The position numbers were made by a program, and so were the translations under genes. Shown here piece after piece: positions 9,816 to 18,687 of a stretch of 64,000 nucleotides of DNA; the stretch's first letter is position 1, and the number at the start of each line of letters is the position of its first letter. This DNA comes from Limnochordaceae bacterium (GTDB taxonomy: Bacteria > Bacillota > Limnochordia > Limnochordales > DUMU01), in NCBI GenBank assembly GCA_014896305.1, contig JADBKQ010000001.1, forward strand, positions 62,001 to 126,000, written 5' to 3'. The notes under the pieces were generated by a model. That model saw only the letters and a list, made by a program, of their open reading frames with translations, made no database searches and was not told the DNA's origin.

Positions 9816-10433
9816 TCACAAGAGTTGTGCCCTTCGAACATTCATCAAGGCCTGGCGAGCCTGGCGCAGTGCTACCATGTCTACCAGTGAAAGATCGGAC
9901 GTCAAAGGTCCCCGCAGGTCCAGATGCCCGGCCAGCGTATCCAGCGGCCGCCCCTCGACCCAGAGTTCTACCGCCTTTACGCCAGGCAGCAACGTCAGGG
10001 TGTCGACCAGGGTGTAAACAGTGGCCAGCTCACCGCTGGTGCCTCCACCGTGCCCAGCCACTAGTTCCCCACTGAGGTTGACGCGCAGAACTCCCTGCGT
10101 CGGCTCGACCCACTGCCACCCCAGCAAGCGGGTACCGGCGGGAAACGGGTTGACGAGGTAAAGGCCTGCTGGAGGACCTGCCAATAAGCGACCGATGACC
10201 TCGCTGATCACCCCACCGCCAGAAGCGGCGACAACCGGCAGACGAACGACCACTGGCTTGAGGTTCATGCTTTCCTCGCTGGGAAACAGGAGAATCGCTA
10301 CTCCCTGCGAATCCACCGGCCCGCTAGTCCAAACGTACCCTGCCCGCATCTGTTGGCCCTGCCACCAGCCCGCCGCCACCAGCAATAGCAGCAAAGCAGC
10401 CACGATGCTGTGCCGCGCCCATCTACCCAGCAC
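9816..10433 (-). CDS. GerMN-domain membrane-anchored protein
   Basis: Extracytoplasmic protein with an N-terminal hydrophobic anchor or signal segment (residues ~8-27, AALLLLLVAAGWW) and a single GerMN domain in the C-terminal half. In Bacillus subtilis GerM acts in spore-envelope or peptidoglycan remodelling; similar domains occur in non-sporulating cells. I chose GTG 10431-10433 because GGGGAGGTG lies just upstream and the signal segment then sits at the very N-terminus; the frame is open to a TTG at 10481. It follows an amidase gene and precedes murD-rph-rdgB, close to the gerM-rph-rdgB order known in Bacillota. Confidence 0.82.
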   Translation of the reverse strand: MLGRWARHSIVAALLLLLVAAGWWQGQQMRAGYVWTSGPVDSQGVAILLFPSEESMNLKPVVVRLPVVAASGGGVISEVIGRLLAGPPAGLYLVNPFPAGTRLLGWQWVEPTQGVLRVNLSGELVAGHGGGTSGELATVYTLVDTLTLLPGVKAVELWVEGRPLDTLAGHLDLRGPLTSDLSLVDMVALRQARQALMNVRRAQLL

Positions 10434-10487
10434 TGTTGCACCTCCCCAGATGGAATCTCCATCCGCGACAGGTTCCGCCAATAACCA

Positions 10488-12962
10488 TTATGGGAGGTTT
10501 CCGGCAAAATAACGATCCAACCCGTCTGCTATAGCTTGTACAGCCCGCGCTTGATAGCCGGGATCGGCGAGATGGGCGGCCTCATCCGGGTTGCTCAGAT
10601 AGCCCACTTCGATCAGCACGGCCGGCACCCAGCTTTGTCGAACGACATATAGATCGTCACGGGCACGGGCGCCCCCGTCAAACGCCGCCAACTTCTGGAC
10701 GAGCGCTTCCTGCAAGGCCTGGGCCAGTCGCCGAGCCTGAGCCTGGTCGGAACGATAGTAAGTTTCTACGCCGTGGGCGCTCGGACCTTGATAGGAGTTG
10801 AGGTGGATGCTGAGCAGTGCATCCGCATGGTTGAGGTTCGCCGGCGCGACCCGCTGCGCCCAGTCCACCAATGTGTCGTCCTGACGCGTCAGCAGCACCC
10901 TGGCGCCATCGGCCTCCAGTACCTTCTGCAACTGCAAGACAAGCGCCAGAGCGACATCTTTCTCCTGCAGCCCATTGACTCCGATCGCACCGGGATCCCG
11001 GCCGCCATGCCCCGCATCCAAGACAATGAGCCGCCCCTTTAGATGGGTGCGGGTGGACGCCGCCGGCGCCATCACGGAGTCCTGGGCTTCCGGGCGGCTT
11101 CCAGAGGCTCCGGTCCGGTCCGACTCGGCTGGGGGATATGGCAACAGAGCGCCCTGTGTGACGTTGGAGGAAGGAGGGGGAGCAGTGGTACGGGCCAGCG
11201 CCGAGGCCGTCCCGTTCACCGGCGTGGCCTCGGTTCCCGACGGAAGCTGGAGGAACACCGGACCTGCGTCGTCAGGGGGGTGCAATGCCCCTACATCGAT
11301 AGTGGTGACCTGGCCGGCAGGAGGCCCGAGAGTAACCATCAGCGAACTGCCATCGGGACTTTGGGTAATATGAACGGCGGCGGGCGACGCCAGATCCACC
11401 ACGACCCGCACCGTTCTCGGGTCGAACTGGGAAACCCGTACTTGACGCACCCAGGAGTTCGGCTGGGTTTGCAGCCTCGGCCCGCCCACTGGATTGGCGG
11501 CACCCTCCAGATCCAGAACCAGTCGTTCCGGATCAGGTAAGCGAAACGCCCGGCGCAGCCGCACCGGCCCCGATGTGTCCACTCGCAGCGCCACATCGCC
11601 GCCAGCGCCCGACGAGCTGGCGTCCGCAACCATCGCCAACGTCACCTGTTGAACCAGCCGCAGGACGTCTAAAAAGAGGGTATCAGCTTGGTCGCCGGTG
11701 CCCCGAACCACCCGCACCCAGCCGGGGTGGCGCTGCCAAAGGACGACCTGGACAGAAGGGGCATTGCTGGCATCCCCCGGCTGAGGGTTGACAGCAATGG
11801 CCTGAAAATCGGGATCGGCCAGTTCCAGTCGCTGAGAAGGAAACGGCCACTCCCAGCCGGTGAGGTTGAGCACCAGCCGGTCCGGGTCTCGCAACACCTG
11901 CGTCTCCAGCTGCAGAGAATGCCCGTCTCCACCAGCCAGCGTCAGTTGTGCAGACTCTCCGGGCCGGCGGGTGAACGTCAGGACAGGCCCAGCCGGTCCG
12001 GGGGCCGTGCCACGAGCGGGCGTCTGTACCGGCGGTAGTGCGCTCGAGGACGCGGTCCGGCTGAGGCGCAGCCGTGCCTCATAGCGGCCGTCCCCTCCGC
12101 TGGCAGCAGTCGCCCGCAACGGCCAGGGACCCGTCAGGGTGAACCCCGGCTGAACCCACAGCTCGAAAGCAATCCCTGTGACATGCGGATCCTGAGAGGA
12201 CGGGGGCAACTGGCGTACTTGCTGCCAGGGAGCCGGCCAGTGCCCGGGTAGGATCGCTGGCAAAGCCACTTGGGTGGTGGGCAAGATTCCCTCGACCCAC
12301 ACTTGCCATCGCTGTACCGGCCCATCCGCTCCTGCCGGCCCCGGCAAGGTTTCAGCCGCCGGGGCCGTCAACTGGACCGAAAACGGGCGCTCCGATCGGA
12401 AAAGCAGAGTTGGTGTCCCCTCCGCGGTTTCCAGCGTGACCTGGAGGGAGGAGGAAGAGCCAGGTCCAGAGCCAGGAGGACTGGCGGCCGGCGCTCGCGC
12501 TGTTTCAGGCTTCTCCAACTGAAGGGATCGCAACTGGTTATCCCAGTACAAATTGAGGTTGAGAGCGATGGCCACGGCCGACAGGGGTACCAGCCACTCG
12601 TCTCCGGCTAGTTGCGGCGTCACGGGTAGGGGGCGCGGCTGGCCATCGAGGTAGGCGGTGCGGCTGCCCAAGCGAAGGACTAGCTTCCGGTCGGCGTTTT
12701 GCAGGTGCAGTTCACCAGGGGTCGGGGTCCCCACCTGGATACCCAGCGGGCCAAACGTAGCGGCAGCGGGTACCAGCAAGTACCCTTGTTCCGAACGCAC
12801 CGGTACGCTGCTTTCCAGGGGTCGGCCTGCCACCCACAAGACGGCCGCAGCTGCTGGCATCGGTTGGAGCAAAAACATCCCGCTGGACAAGGTGAGCACG
12901 CATGCCAAGAAAAATCGACGGAAGGCCAAACCCAGGGAGGTCATGGCCTGCGAGCCTGGCAT
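10488..12962 (-). CDS. N-acetylmuramoyl-L-alanine amidase with AMIN-type domains
   Basis: Secreted zinc amidase cleaving the MurNAc-L-Ala bond in peptidoglycan. Residues 1-40 are a signal peptide ending in PMPAAAA, followed by a copper-amine-oxidase-N-like (stalk) region with repeated beta segments, Pro/Ser/Ala linkers, at least two AMIN-like modules, and an Amidase_3 domain from about residue 640. Catalytic elements are VLDAGHGGRDPG and SIHLNSYQG (zinc His residues), LQEKD (zinc Glu) and IEVGYLSN (catalytic Glu). The ATG 12960-12962 is supported by GGGGGAG 7-8 bases upstream. At 824 residues it is large for the family because of the N-terminal modules. It is the first gene of the amidase-GerMN-murD-rph-rdgB run. 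Confidence 0.9.
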   Translation of the reverse strand: MPGSQAMTSLGLAFRRFFLACVLTLSSGMFLLQPMPAAAAVLWVAGRPLESSVPVRSEQGYLLVPAAATFGPLGIQVGTPTPGELHLQNADRKLVLRLGSRTAYLDGQPRPLPVTPQLAGDEWLVPLSAVAIALNLNLYWDNQLRSLQLEKPETARAPAASPPGSGPGSSSSLQVTLETAEGTPTLLFRSERPFSVQLTAPAAETLPGPAGADGPVQRWQVWVEGILPTTQVALPAILPGHWPAPWQQVRQLPPSSQDPHVTGIAFELWVQPGFTLTGPWPLRATAASGGDGRYEARLRLSRTASSSALPPVQTPARGTAPGPAGPVLTFTRRPGESAQLTLAGGDGHSLQLETQVLRDPDRLVLNLTGWEWPFPSQRLELADPDFQAIAVNPQPGDASNAPSVQVVLWQRHPGWVRVVRGTGDQADTLFLDVLRLVQQVTLAMVADASSSGAGGDVALRVDTSGPVRLRRAFRLPDPERLVLDLEGAANPVGGPRLQTQPNSWVRQVRVSQFDPRTVRVVVDLASPAAVHITQSPDGSSLMVTLGPPAGQVTTIDVGALHPPDDAGPVFLQLPSGTEATPVNGTASALARTTAPPPSSNVTQGALLPYPPAESDRTGASGSRPEAQDSVMAPAASTRTHLKGRLIVLDAGHGGRDPGAIGVNGLQEKDVALALVLQLQKVLEADGARVLLTRQDDTLVDWAQRVAPANLNHADALLSIHLNSYQGPSAHGVETYYRSDQAQARRLAQALQEALVQKLAAFDGGARARDDLYVVRQSWVPAVLIEVGYLSNPDEAAHLADPGYQARAVQAIADGLDRYFAGNLP

Positions 12963-13049
12963 CTTGTGGCTCCCCCCTCTCGGACAAGCACTTCTTCTCT
13001 GATTCTCACGAAGGAGAACGATTCCTGTTTCCTTCAGCGAAGAAAGGCG

Positions 13050-13104
13050 AAAAACGGGGAAACGCGGCCGGAGCGGTCGGACCTTACGGTCCCGACCGCT
13101 CCGG
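13050..13104 (-). terminator. Intrinsic terminator of the exporter operon
   Basis: A 16-bp stem starting CCGGAGCGGTCGG (13068-13083 with 13088-13104, one bulged C, loop TTAC) is followed on the minus strand by a short spacer and CCGTTTTTC. It ends the operon 16492-13168. The remaining 13105-13167 and 12963-13049 show no further feature. Confidence 0.75.
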
Positions 13105-13167
13105 CAGGCGTTACAGTGGGTTGGTGTCAGGATACGCGTTTGCTACCGAGACCTCTGGTCGAAAGCC

Positions 13168-14700
13168 TCAGGCCACCGGTGGCGCTTTCGGACGGCGGCT
13201 ACGACGCCAGCCAAAGGCGACCAGCCCCAACGCCAGCGGAATTAGAGACAGTCCATACAACGTCCAGGGTGAACGCTGACCAACGGAACGAATCTCGCGT
13301 TCACTGCCGGGGATTACCTTCCCCTGGGCGTCGATCACGCGAATCTGATATCCGTCGCCCTCGGGAATCGTGACCCGGAAGCCCCACAGCGTGGGCTTCT
13401 GTCCCTGCATGGCAGGATCCTTCGGGTCAAAAGGCACGATCTGGTACCCCAACGCGTAGCCAGGCGATTGTTTCACGAAGAACGGCTCCCGGACCACGGT
13501 CTGGAGCACATCACCATTGCGCACCAGTTGCAGCTTTACATCCGTCCGTTCCTTGGTATGTACCCACTCCCAGTCTGTCTCCGTGCCCTTGCCGGCCAGT
13601 GGCTGGTGGACTTGGGTCAGCTGGGTGTAACCATACCGGTTGTATTGCTGCTCGTCGAAGGCAGCCAGGTAGACGGTGCGACTTCCCCAGGCGTACAGGA
13701 CCTGGGTCTCGTCGTCGCTGCTGATCGGTACCGTCCACTTGCTCTCCGGAACGATCACGTAGCCGAGCCCATTCCGGCGCGGGCCTATCACAATCAGCTT
13801 CTTCTGGCTGCCGGCCACTACTGCCCCCTTGGGATCGACCGCCTGAACCTGATATTCGCCTGGCGGCAAGTTGACCAGGTATGAGTCGGCCGGTTCCGTC
13901 ACGTAGAAGCCGACCGGATCTGGTTGCTTGGGGGCAGGGGGAATCTCGCTCTGCTTGGCCGGCTTACCTGTCTTCTGCACCCGCTGGATCAGGTTGTTCA
14001 TGTACTGCTGCCACTTGTCGTAATCGTCGTAGTACTTGGTGACCGCTTTATAGTAAGCGTCGTTGGCCTTATTGTAGCGGTCGTACTCCTTGACTGCCTC
14101 ATCCCCGATCAACAACCGGGGCGGGTCACTGAAGTTTTCCCCCCCATAGTAGTAGGCGTATTTGACCTTCTCCAGGGTCTTGATAACCTTGCCGTTTTGA
14201 AGGATCTGTAACTTCCCTGGCACATCCTCTCGGTAACCAAACCAGTCCGCCATGTACTCCCCCGTGATGGGCCAAAAGTAAACTTCGGTCCGCACCGGGT
14301 TTACGAGGCTGTCATGGTTGGCCACCAGGTAGAACGTATCCGCTTGCTTGGGTACGAACGTGCCGCCATACGGATCATCCGTTTTGCCCGTCCATGGGCT
14401 CAGCGAGTACACCAGCTGCTTCTCTTTGGCTGGCATACCTTCGCTCTGCAGCTGCTCTGCGCTGGGTTGCTGCGGCATTCCCGGCAGATTGGCCTCGGGT
14501 GGAGTAGCTTTCCCGCTGGTGGAATTGCTTTCCCCGGCGGGCGAAGTGGCGGTCGTCGTCGACGAACTGGTCGTAGTAGAGCTCTTACTAGTAGAGGGGC
14601 TGCTGCTCGCTCCCGTTGCTGCCCAGGCTACCGAGGTCGCCGTCAAGGCCACGAGCAGACCCGAGAGGGCCAGCCACGGCGTCAGTTTCGTTCTCCTCAT
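13168..14700 (-). CDS. Secreted, C-terminally membrane-anchored protein of unknown function
   Basis: Not recognised as a named family. It has a signal peptide (residues 1-28, ending VAWAA), a Ser/Thr-rich stretch (29-55), a large extracytoplasmic region rich in Tyr and Trp with beta-rich segments resembling Ig-like folds, a Tyr/Asp/Lys-rich coiled segment near 205-250, and a C-terminal transmembrane helix (~484-502) with a basic tail RRSRRPK. The topology is therefore outside-facing with a cytoplasmic tip. It overlaps the upstream ABC permease gene by 4 bases (ATGA), so it is translationally coupled to an ABC-2 exporter and may be its accessory or cargo-linked protein. Confidence 0.75.
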   Translation of the reverse strand: MRRTKLTPWLALSGLLVALTATSVAWAATGASSSPSTSKSSTTTSSSTTTATSPAGESNSTSGKATPPEANLPGMPQQPSAEQLQSEGMPAKEKQLVYSLSPWTGKTDDPYGGTFVPKQADTFYLVANHDSLVNPVRTEVYFWPITGEYMADWFGYREDVPGKLQILQNGKVIKTLEKVKYAYYYGGENFSDPPRLLIGDEAVKEYDRYNKANDAYYKAVTKYYDDYDKWQQYMNNLIQRVQKTGKPAKQSEIPPAPKQPDPVGFYVTEPADSYLVNLPPGEYQVQAVDPKGAVVAGSQKKLIVIGPRRNGLGYVIVPESKWTVPISSDDETQVLYAWGSRTVYLAAFDEQQYNRYGYTQLTQVHQPLAGKGTETDWEWVHTKERTDVKLQLVRNGDVLQTVVREPFFVKQSPGYALGYQIVPFDPKDPAMQGQKPTLWGFRVTIPEGDGYQIRVIDAQGKVIPGSEREIRSVGQRSPWTLYGLSLIPLALGLVAFGWRRSRRPKAPPVA

Positions 14701-15530
14701 CCCCTCTTCACTCCTTTCCGGTTAAAGAAGAAGACCGAACCGGCCAACAGGACGAGGGCATATACGAGCGCTTCGCCCACGGCAACCAGGTAGCCAGTGG
14801 GACTCTGAAGGGCTACAGCCATTGCTCCCCGATTCAGGTAGCCGACCGGAGACAACCAGTTGATTCCCCGGCTCAGGATGTCTGCTGCCTGTCGCAGGTA
14901 GATCAGGCCGGTGCTCAAGTCCTTGTCCGGCAAGTTCATCAGATACTGGTACCCGTAAGAGAAGCCAATTAGAGCAACCATGAGCGCAACAAAGAGAACC
15001 ACCGACGCTCTACTACTCTTCGTCACAGAGGAGAGGAAGATCCCAAACGCGACTACAGAAGCCGCCACGAAGAATGAAATGACCAGCAGAGCCAGAAGCT
15101 CCCAGTTTAGCCCCAGATTGGTCACCAACGAAAGGATGAGGAAGAACACTAAATCAACGATGAGAACGGCTCCAAAAACCAGCATCTGCTCGACGAACTT
15201 CCCCAACACATAGCTGATCGAGTCGACTGGGCCGTAAAAGAGCACCTCCAGCGTTCCCTGGTCTCTTTCCCGGGAAATGGAAAGCGACGATAGTAACGCC
15301 AAATACACAGAGCTGATAAGGACCGCGATGAATAAGGGGCCTACCAGCGGTGGCGGCACGACCAGGACTCCATTTTGCGAGATCGTCCAAAGAGCCTGGT
15401 TGAGAAAGTACGATGACGCCACAAACGAGAGCGCCATCACGATATAGATGCCAATCCCATAGAGCGTGGATCGAAGCTCCCGGCCAGCCACCAACCGAAT
15501 CACGCGCAGGCGCTGTGCGGTGACACTCAT
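14697..15530 (-). CDS. ABC-2 type transporter permease
   Basis: Integral membrane half of an exporter. The 277-residue protein shows six hydrophobic segments (about 28-48, 66-86, 112-135, 142-165, 175-192 and 247-268) and the ABC-2 motif SISRERDQGTLEVLFYGP, typical of permeases related to GldF/NatB/CcmB-like systems. It overlaps the ATPase gene by 4 bases and the downstream secreted protein by 4 bases, so the three form a tightly coupled operon. The exported substrate is unknown. Confidence 0.88.
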   Translation of the reverse strand: MSVTAQRLRVIRLVAGRELRSTLYGIGIYIVMALSFVASSYFLNQALWTISQNGVLVVPPPLVGPLFIAVLISSVYLALLSSLSISRERDQGTLEVLFYGPVDSISYVLGKFVEQMLVFGAVLIVDLVFFLILSLVTNLGLNWELLALLVISFFVAASVVAFGIFLSSVTKSSRASVVLFVALMVALIGFSYGYQYLMNLPDKDLSTGLIYLRQAADILSRGINWLSPVGYLNRGAMAVALQSPTGYLVAVGEALVYALVLLAGSVFFFNRKGVKRG

Positions 15531-16492
15531 GCAACACCCTCCTCCGCCAACAGCGAGATATTGTTTTCCGTGATCGTCACAAATGCCTCTTCCAGGCTCA
15601 TTTCCACTGTCTGCATGCCCAGGACCAGCGCACCGGCTTCTGCAATGGCTCGCGCCACCTGCGTGCGACGTTCACTGCCTGGTTTGGCCTTGATGATCAA
15701 CGTAGCTCCAGCGCCAGCTGACGGCTGCTCCGAGACGTCGATGCTGGATACCCCTGGGATCTGCTGCAAAGCCGGGATCAGGCTGGCCGGCAGCTGGTCC
15801 AGATCGACCCGGAGCTCCATTTCCTGGGAAAGGCGCTGGCGGAGTTCATCCATGGTCGCTTCTGCTAACAGGCGCCCCTTATTCATGATGCCAACCCGCC
15901 CGCATATCCGTTCGACCTCTGACAGCAGGTGCGAGGAGATTAAAAGCGTCCGGCCCCTCTCATGCTCTTCCATCAAAATGTCGCGGACTTCCCGCACGCC
16001 GTACGGATCGAGGGAGTTGGTTGGCTCGTCCAGGATCAGGATCTCCGGGTCATGCAGGAGCACCCGGGCCAAGCCCAGCTTCTGCTTCATTCCCTTGGAG
16101 TACCCCCCCACTAACTCCTGCTGGCGGTCGCGCAGGCGAACTCGCTCCAAGACCTCCTGGATGCGCTGGTTGGGGTGCTCCACGGCGTACAGGCGGGCGA
16201 AAAACTGCAGGTACTCCAGGGCTGTCATTTCGTCGTACATGTACTGGTACTCGGAGAGTACCCCCAACCGCCGCTTGATGCCGAAGTAATCTTCGGGCAA
16301 GAGCTTCCCAAATAGGCGGACACGTCCGGCCGTAGGCTGCAACAGCCCCAGGATCATCATGATCGTGGTCGTCTTCCCCGCGCCGTTAGGCCCAAGGAAC
16401 CCAAATATCTCGCCCTTCTCCACGTGCAGGTTGAGGTTATCCACCGCCGTCAACGTGCCAAATCGTTTGGTCAACCCCTCCGTTACGATCAT
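15527..16492 (-). CDS. ABC transporter ATP-binding protein
   Basis: Cytosolic ATPase of the ABC-2 exporter encoded with it. It shows Walker A GPNGAGKTT near residue 35, the Q-loop at SEYQYMYDEM, the signature GGYSKGMKQKLGLAR, Walker B ILILDEPTNSLDP and the H-loop SSHLLSE. After the ~220-residue nucleotide-binding domain there is a C-terminal regulatory segment, as in CcmA/DrrA-type exporters. Length 321 residues. Its promoter should lie in the 70-base gap shared with the divergent smpB gene. Confidence 0.92.
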   Translation of the reverse strand: MIVTEGLTKRFGTLTAVDNLNLHVEKGEIFGFLGPNGAGKTTTIMMILGLLQPTAGRVRLFGKLLPEDYFGIKRRLGVLSEYQYMYDEMTALEYLQFFARLYAVEHPNQRIQEVLERVRLRDRQQELVGGYSKGMKQKLGLARVLLHDPEILILDEPTNSLDPYGVREVRDILMEEHERGRTLLISSHLLSEVERICGRVGIMNKGRLLAEATMDELRQRLSQEMELRVDLDQLPASLIPALQQIPGVSSIDVSEQPSAGAGATLIIKAKPGSERRTQVARAIAEAGALVLGMQTVEMSLEEAFVTITENNISLLAEEGVA

Positions 16493-16526
16493 TCAGGCGA
16501 CCCCCTTACAAACAAAATGCGTCCTC

Positions 16527-16556
16527 TTGACATCTCTGGCAAAACCTTTCTATGAT
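16527..16556 (+). promoter_or_regulatory. Near-consensus promoter of smpB
   Basis: TTGACA (16527-16532), 18-base spacer, TATGAT (16551-16556). The smpB ATG starts only 7 bases after the -10 box, where transcription itself would be expected to start. Confidence 0.8.
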
Positions 16557-16562
16557 GAGGTC

Positions 16563-17048
16563 ATGAACGCACCAGCCGACTCCGTCCGGCTCATCGCAGA
16601 AAATCGCCGAGCCCGTCACGATTACTTCGTAGAAGAGACCTTCGAGGCCGGGATCGTGCTCACCGGAACCGAGGTCAAGTCCTTGCGGCTCGGCCGCCTC
16701 AACCTCGGTGACGGGTACGCCTCTATCGAGCACGGCGAAGTCTTCCTACGCAACGTCCATATCTCCCCCTATGAGCAAGGCAATCGATTCAACCCCGACC
16801 CCCTTCGCCCTCGCAAGCTCTTGCTGCACCGCCGGGAAATCCTGCGGCTGCAAGTACGGTTACGGGAGCGAGGAATGACGCTGGTGCCCCTCTCTTTCTA
16901 CTTCCGCAAAGGTCGAGTGAAGGTGAGTTTAGCCCTCGCCCGGGGCAAGAAGCTGTATGACAAGCGGGAGTCCCAGGCCCGGGAAGAGACAGCCCGTCGT
17001 CTTCGTCAGGTGCTCCGCGAACGAGAACGGACGAGCCCTTCCGAGTAA
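16563..17048 (+). CDS. smpB: SmpB, tmRNA-binding protein
   Basis: Small basic RNA-binding protein that delivers tmRNA to stalled ribosomes in trans-translation. Family motifs are NRRARHDYFVEETFEAGIVL, GTEVKSLR, the HISPYEQGN stretch and the basic tail beginning RGKKLYDKR. The 161-residue length fits. The ATG 16563-16565 is the only one matching the family N-terminus; the frame is open far upstream, but only antisense to the ABC ATPase. The start codon sits 7 bases after a strong -10 box, and only a weak GAGG precedes it. The tmRNA gene follows 259 bases downstream; I see no gene in that gap. Confidence 0.95.
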   Translation: MNAPADSVRLIAENRRARHDYFVEETFEAGIVLTGTEVKSLRLGRLNLGDGYASIEHGEVFLRNVHISPYEQGNRFNPDPLRPRKLLLHRREILRLQVRLRERGMTLVPLSFYFRKGRVKVSLALARGKKLYDKRESQAREETARRLRQVLRERERTSPSE

Positions 17049-17284
17049 GTCACCCGCACTGATCCAACCACGTGCCCACACGCCGCTTCTTCCCCTTCTC
17101 CCCCAGCTCTTTGCTTGTCTTTCGACAGCCCAAGGTCAATTCCCGCCAGTAGTTTCCGGTGAACCAGGAGGCCCGTATCCTTGTTCTCCAGAAGTTGGCG
17201 GGATGTCTCATTCGCTGTCCAGAGGTTTACATCCTGCCAGCCCCGCCGATTTCACCTGCCCTGTCGCAGGCGGAGCAGTCATGA

Positions 17285-17290
17285 TATACT
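17285..17290 (+). promoter_or_regulatory. Probable -10 box of the tmRNA gene
   Basis: TATACT lies about 18 bases before the mature tmRNA 5' end, leaving a short leader for RNase P. The -35 region (TGTCGC at 17262-17267) is weak, so only the -10 is called. Confidence 0.45.
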
Positions 17291-17307
17291 CATACTGTAT
17301 CGAGTTT

Positions 17308-17656
17308 GGGGGTGAATCAGGTTCGACACAGGGCGGGATGGCATTCGCAGCGAGCCGAGCCTCTCCGACTCGTAAATCCGGGGAAAGAACCATAAGTGCC
17401 AACAACGATTACGCTCTAGCGGCTGCGTAAGTAGCCTCTACGCCGGCCCGATGACGCCCGCTATTCGGTGCCCGGTGTCATGCAGCGGGATGGCTCTGAC
17501 CGCAAGCCTGGACGGTCAGGGGACTCAACAGGCTGGCTGATGCAGGACCCTGCTTTGGGGGGCCGGCATGAGCGAGATGCAAAACCAAGGCTACGCTCGT
17601 AGACGCGGGTGTGGTCCTCCTTGTGGACAGCGGTGCAACTCCGCTCACCTCCACCA
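17308..17656 (+). ncRNA. ssrA: tmRNA (ssrA)
   Basis: Transfer-messenger RNA that rescues stalled ribosomes. The 5' GGGGGTG pairs with the 3' CACCTCC ahead of A-CCA, forming the alanine-type acceptor, and the T arm is AGCGG-TGCAACT-CCGCT. The internal reading frame encodes ANNDYALAAA followed by TAA at 17428-17430, so with the added alanine the degradation tag ends in ALAAA, recognisable by ClpXP. The 349-base length is normal. smpB lies just upstream on the same strand. Confidence 0.96.
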
Positions 17657-17670
17657 TCTTTGTGAAGCAC

Positions 17671-17714
17671 AACTCGCCGCCCGCTGGCCAGCAGGGGGCG
17701 GCGAGTTCTTATTT
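17671..17714 (+). terminator. Terminator of the tmRNA gene
   Basis: A 12-bp perfect stem AACTCGCCGCCC / GGGCGGCGAGTT is followed by CTTATTT, 14 bases after the tmRNA 3' end. Confidence 0.85.
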
Positions 17715-17760
17715 ACCTATCTTTCCCTGCCCCTCTTGCGGATCGGCCTGGGAGGTCCTG

Positions 17761-18666
17761 TCAGAAGCGAATGCCTGCCGAGAACCGATGGCTCACGGGC
17801 AAATACGCCTCCAACTGGAGGGCGTAGTCAACGGCCAGATTCCCGCTCACCACTCCCAGTCCGGCCGTCACCGCTGAGCTGCCGCGACCGCTCCAGCCCC
17901 CCAGCCGCAACATCAACCGGCCACTAGTGAGTTCGACTCCGCCCCGCAGCGTGTTCGGCGCCTGGAAATCGCCGACCCAAAGGAGATTGCCGTGACGCCA
18001 CGCCATGCCAAACACATACTCGCTATCGAAGCGGTCACTGACTCCATTGTCATAGACCACCGTGCCGGCTGCATTCCGGACTACAGCTGCCAGCGAGACT
18101 GGTCCCTGGGTGAGGAGCACCCCGGCGTCAGCCGTCAGCCCCCACCCCTTCACCCCCGGCAGGTTCTGACGATAGTACTTGGCAGCCACGCCAATGGCCA
18201 CGGCACCCGCCTGGCGCGCTCCCCCGACCACCACCACCGACTCCGACAGGTCGAAGACCCCTGTCGGATTCCCGAACGAATCCCGGTACTCATTCCCGGC
18301 CGAGCCGAGCTGCACCAGACCTGCTCCCCAGCCCCCACTGGCTGCCCCGACCGATAGGTAGTCGGCCACATCGAACTGAGTGGCATACATTGAGGAGAGC
18401 TGTGTTCCCCCGACCCGGACCAGCGCTGCCGGATTATAAAAGATGGCCGTGCCGTCGGCAACCGCGGCCACTCCCGCCCCCCCTAGCGCCAACAAACGTG
18501 CGCTGGTGCCCAGGCCCAACAACCCGGCGGTCCCCGCATAGTCGTTCGTTTCACCTGCCGCCGCAGCGGCCGGGCTACCGACCAGCCCGGCTATGGCCAC
18601 GACAAGGACCGACGCTGCCAGAGCGGCCCATCGCCCTGACCACTTTTCGTTCACAGGATGCACCAT
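17761..18666 (-). CDS. PorV/FadL-like outer-membrane beta-barrel protein
   Basis: Predicted secreted beta-barrel. A signal peptide (residues ~1-38, ending SPAAAAA) precedes a segment typical of the PorV/PorQ/UPF0164 group: GLLGLGTSARLLALGGAGVA and GTAIFYNPAALV. Alternating hydrophobic and Gly/Ala-rich strands follow, and the chain ends FSAGIRF with a terminal Phe, as in outer-membrane barrels recognised by the Bam machinery. I chose ATG 18664-18666, 8 bases after GGGAG, giving 301 residues. It starts 21 bases after the big subtilisin-like gene and is surely co-transcribed with it. It suggests an outer membrane; a non-barrel fate cannot be excluded. Confidence 0.75.
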   Translation of the reverse strand: MVHPVNEKWSGRWAALAASVLVVAIAGLVGSPAAAAAGETNDYAGTAGLLGLGTSARLLALGGAGVAAVADGTAIFYNPAALVRVGGTQLSSMYATQFDVADYLSVGAASGGWGAGLVQLGSAGNEYRDSFGNPTGVFDLSESVVVVGGARQAGAVAIGVAAKYYRQNLPGVKGWGLTADAGVLLTQGPVSLAAVVRNAAGTVVYDNGVSDRFDSEYVFGMAWRHGNLLWVGDFQAPNTLRGGVELTSGRLMLRLGGWSGRGSSAVTAGLGVVSGNLAVDYALQLEAYLPVSHRFSAGIRF

Positions 18667-18687
18667 GCTGCCCACTCCCTTCCCCTC

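Noticed and set aside
16359-16562. Upstream extension of the smpB reading frame (68 extra codons)
   Set aside because: It is antisense to the ABC ATPase gene and lacks any SmpB similarity; the family N-terminus begins at 16563.
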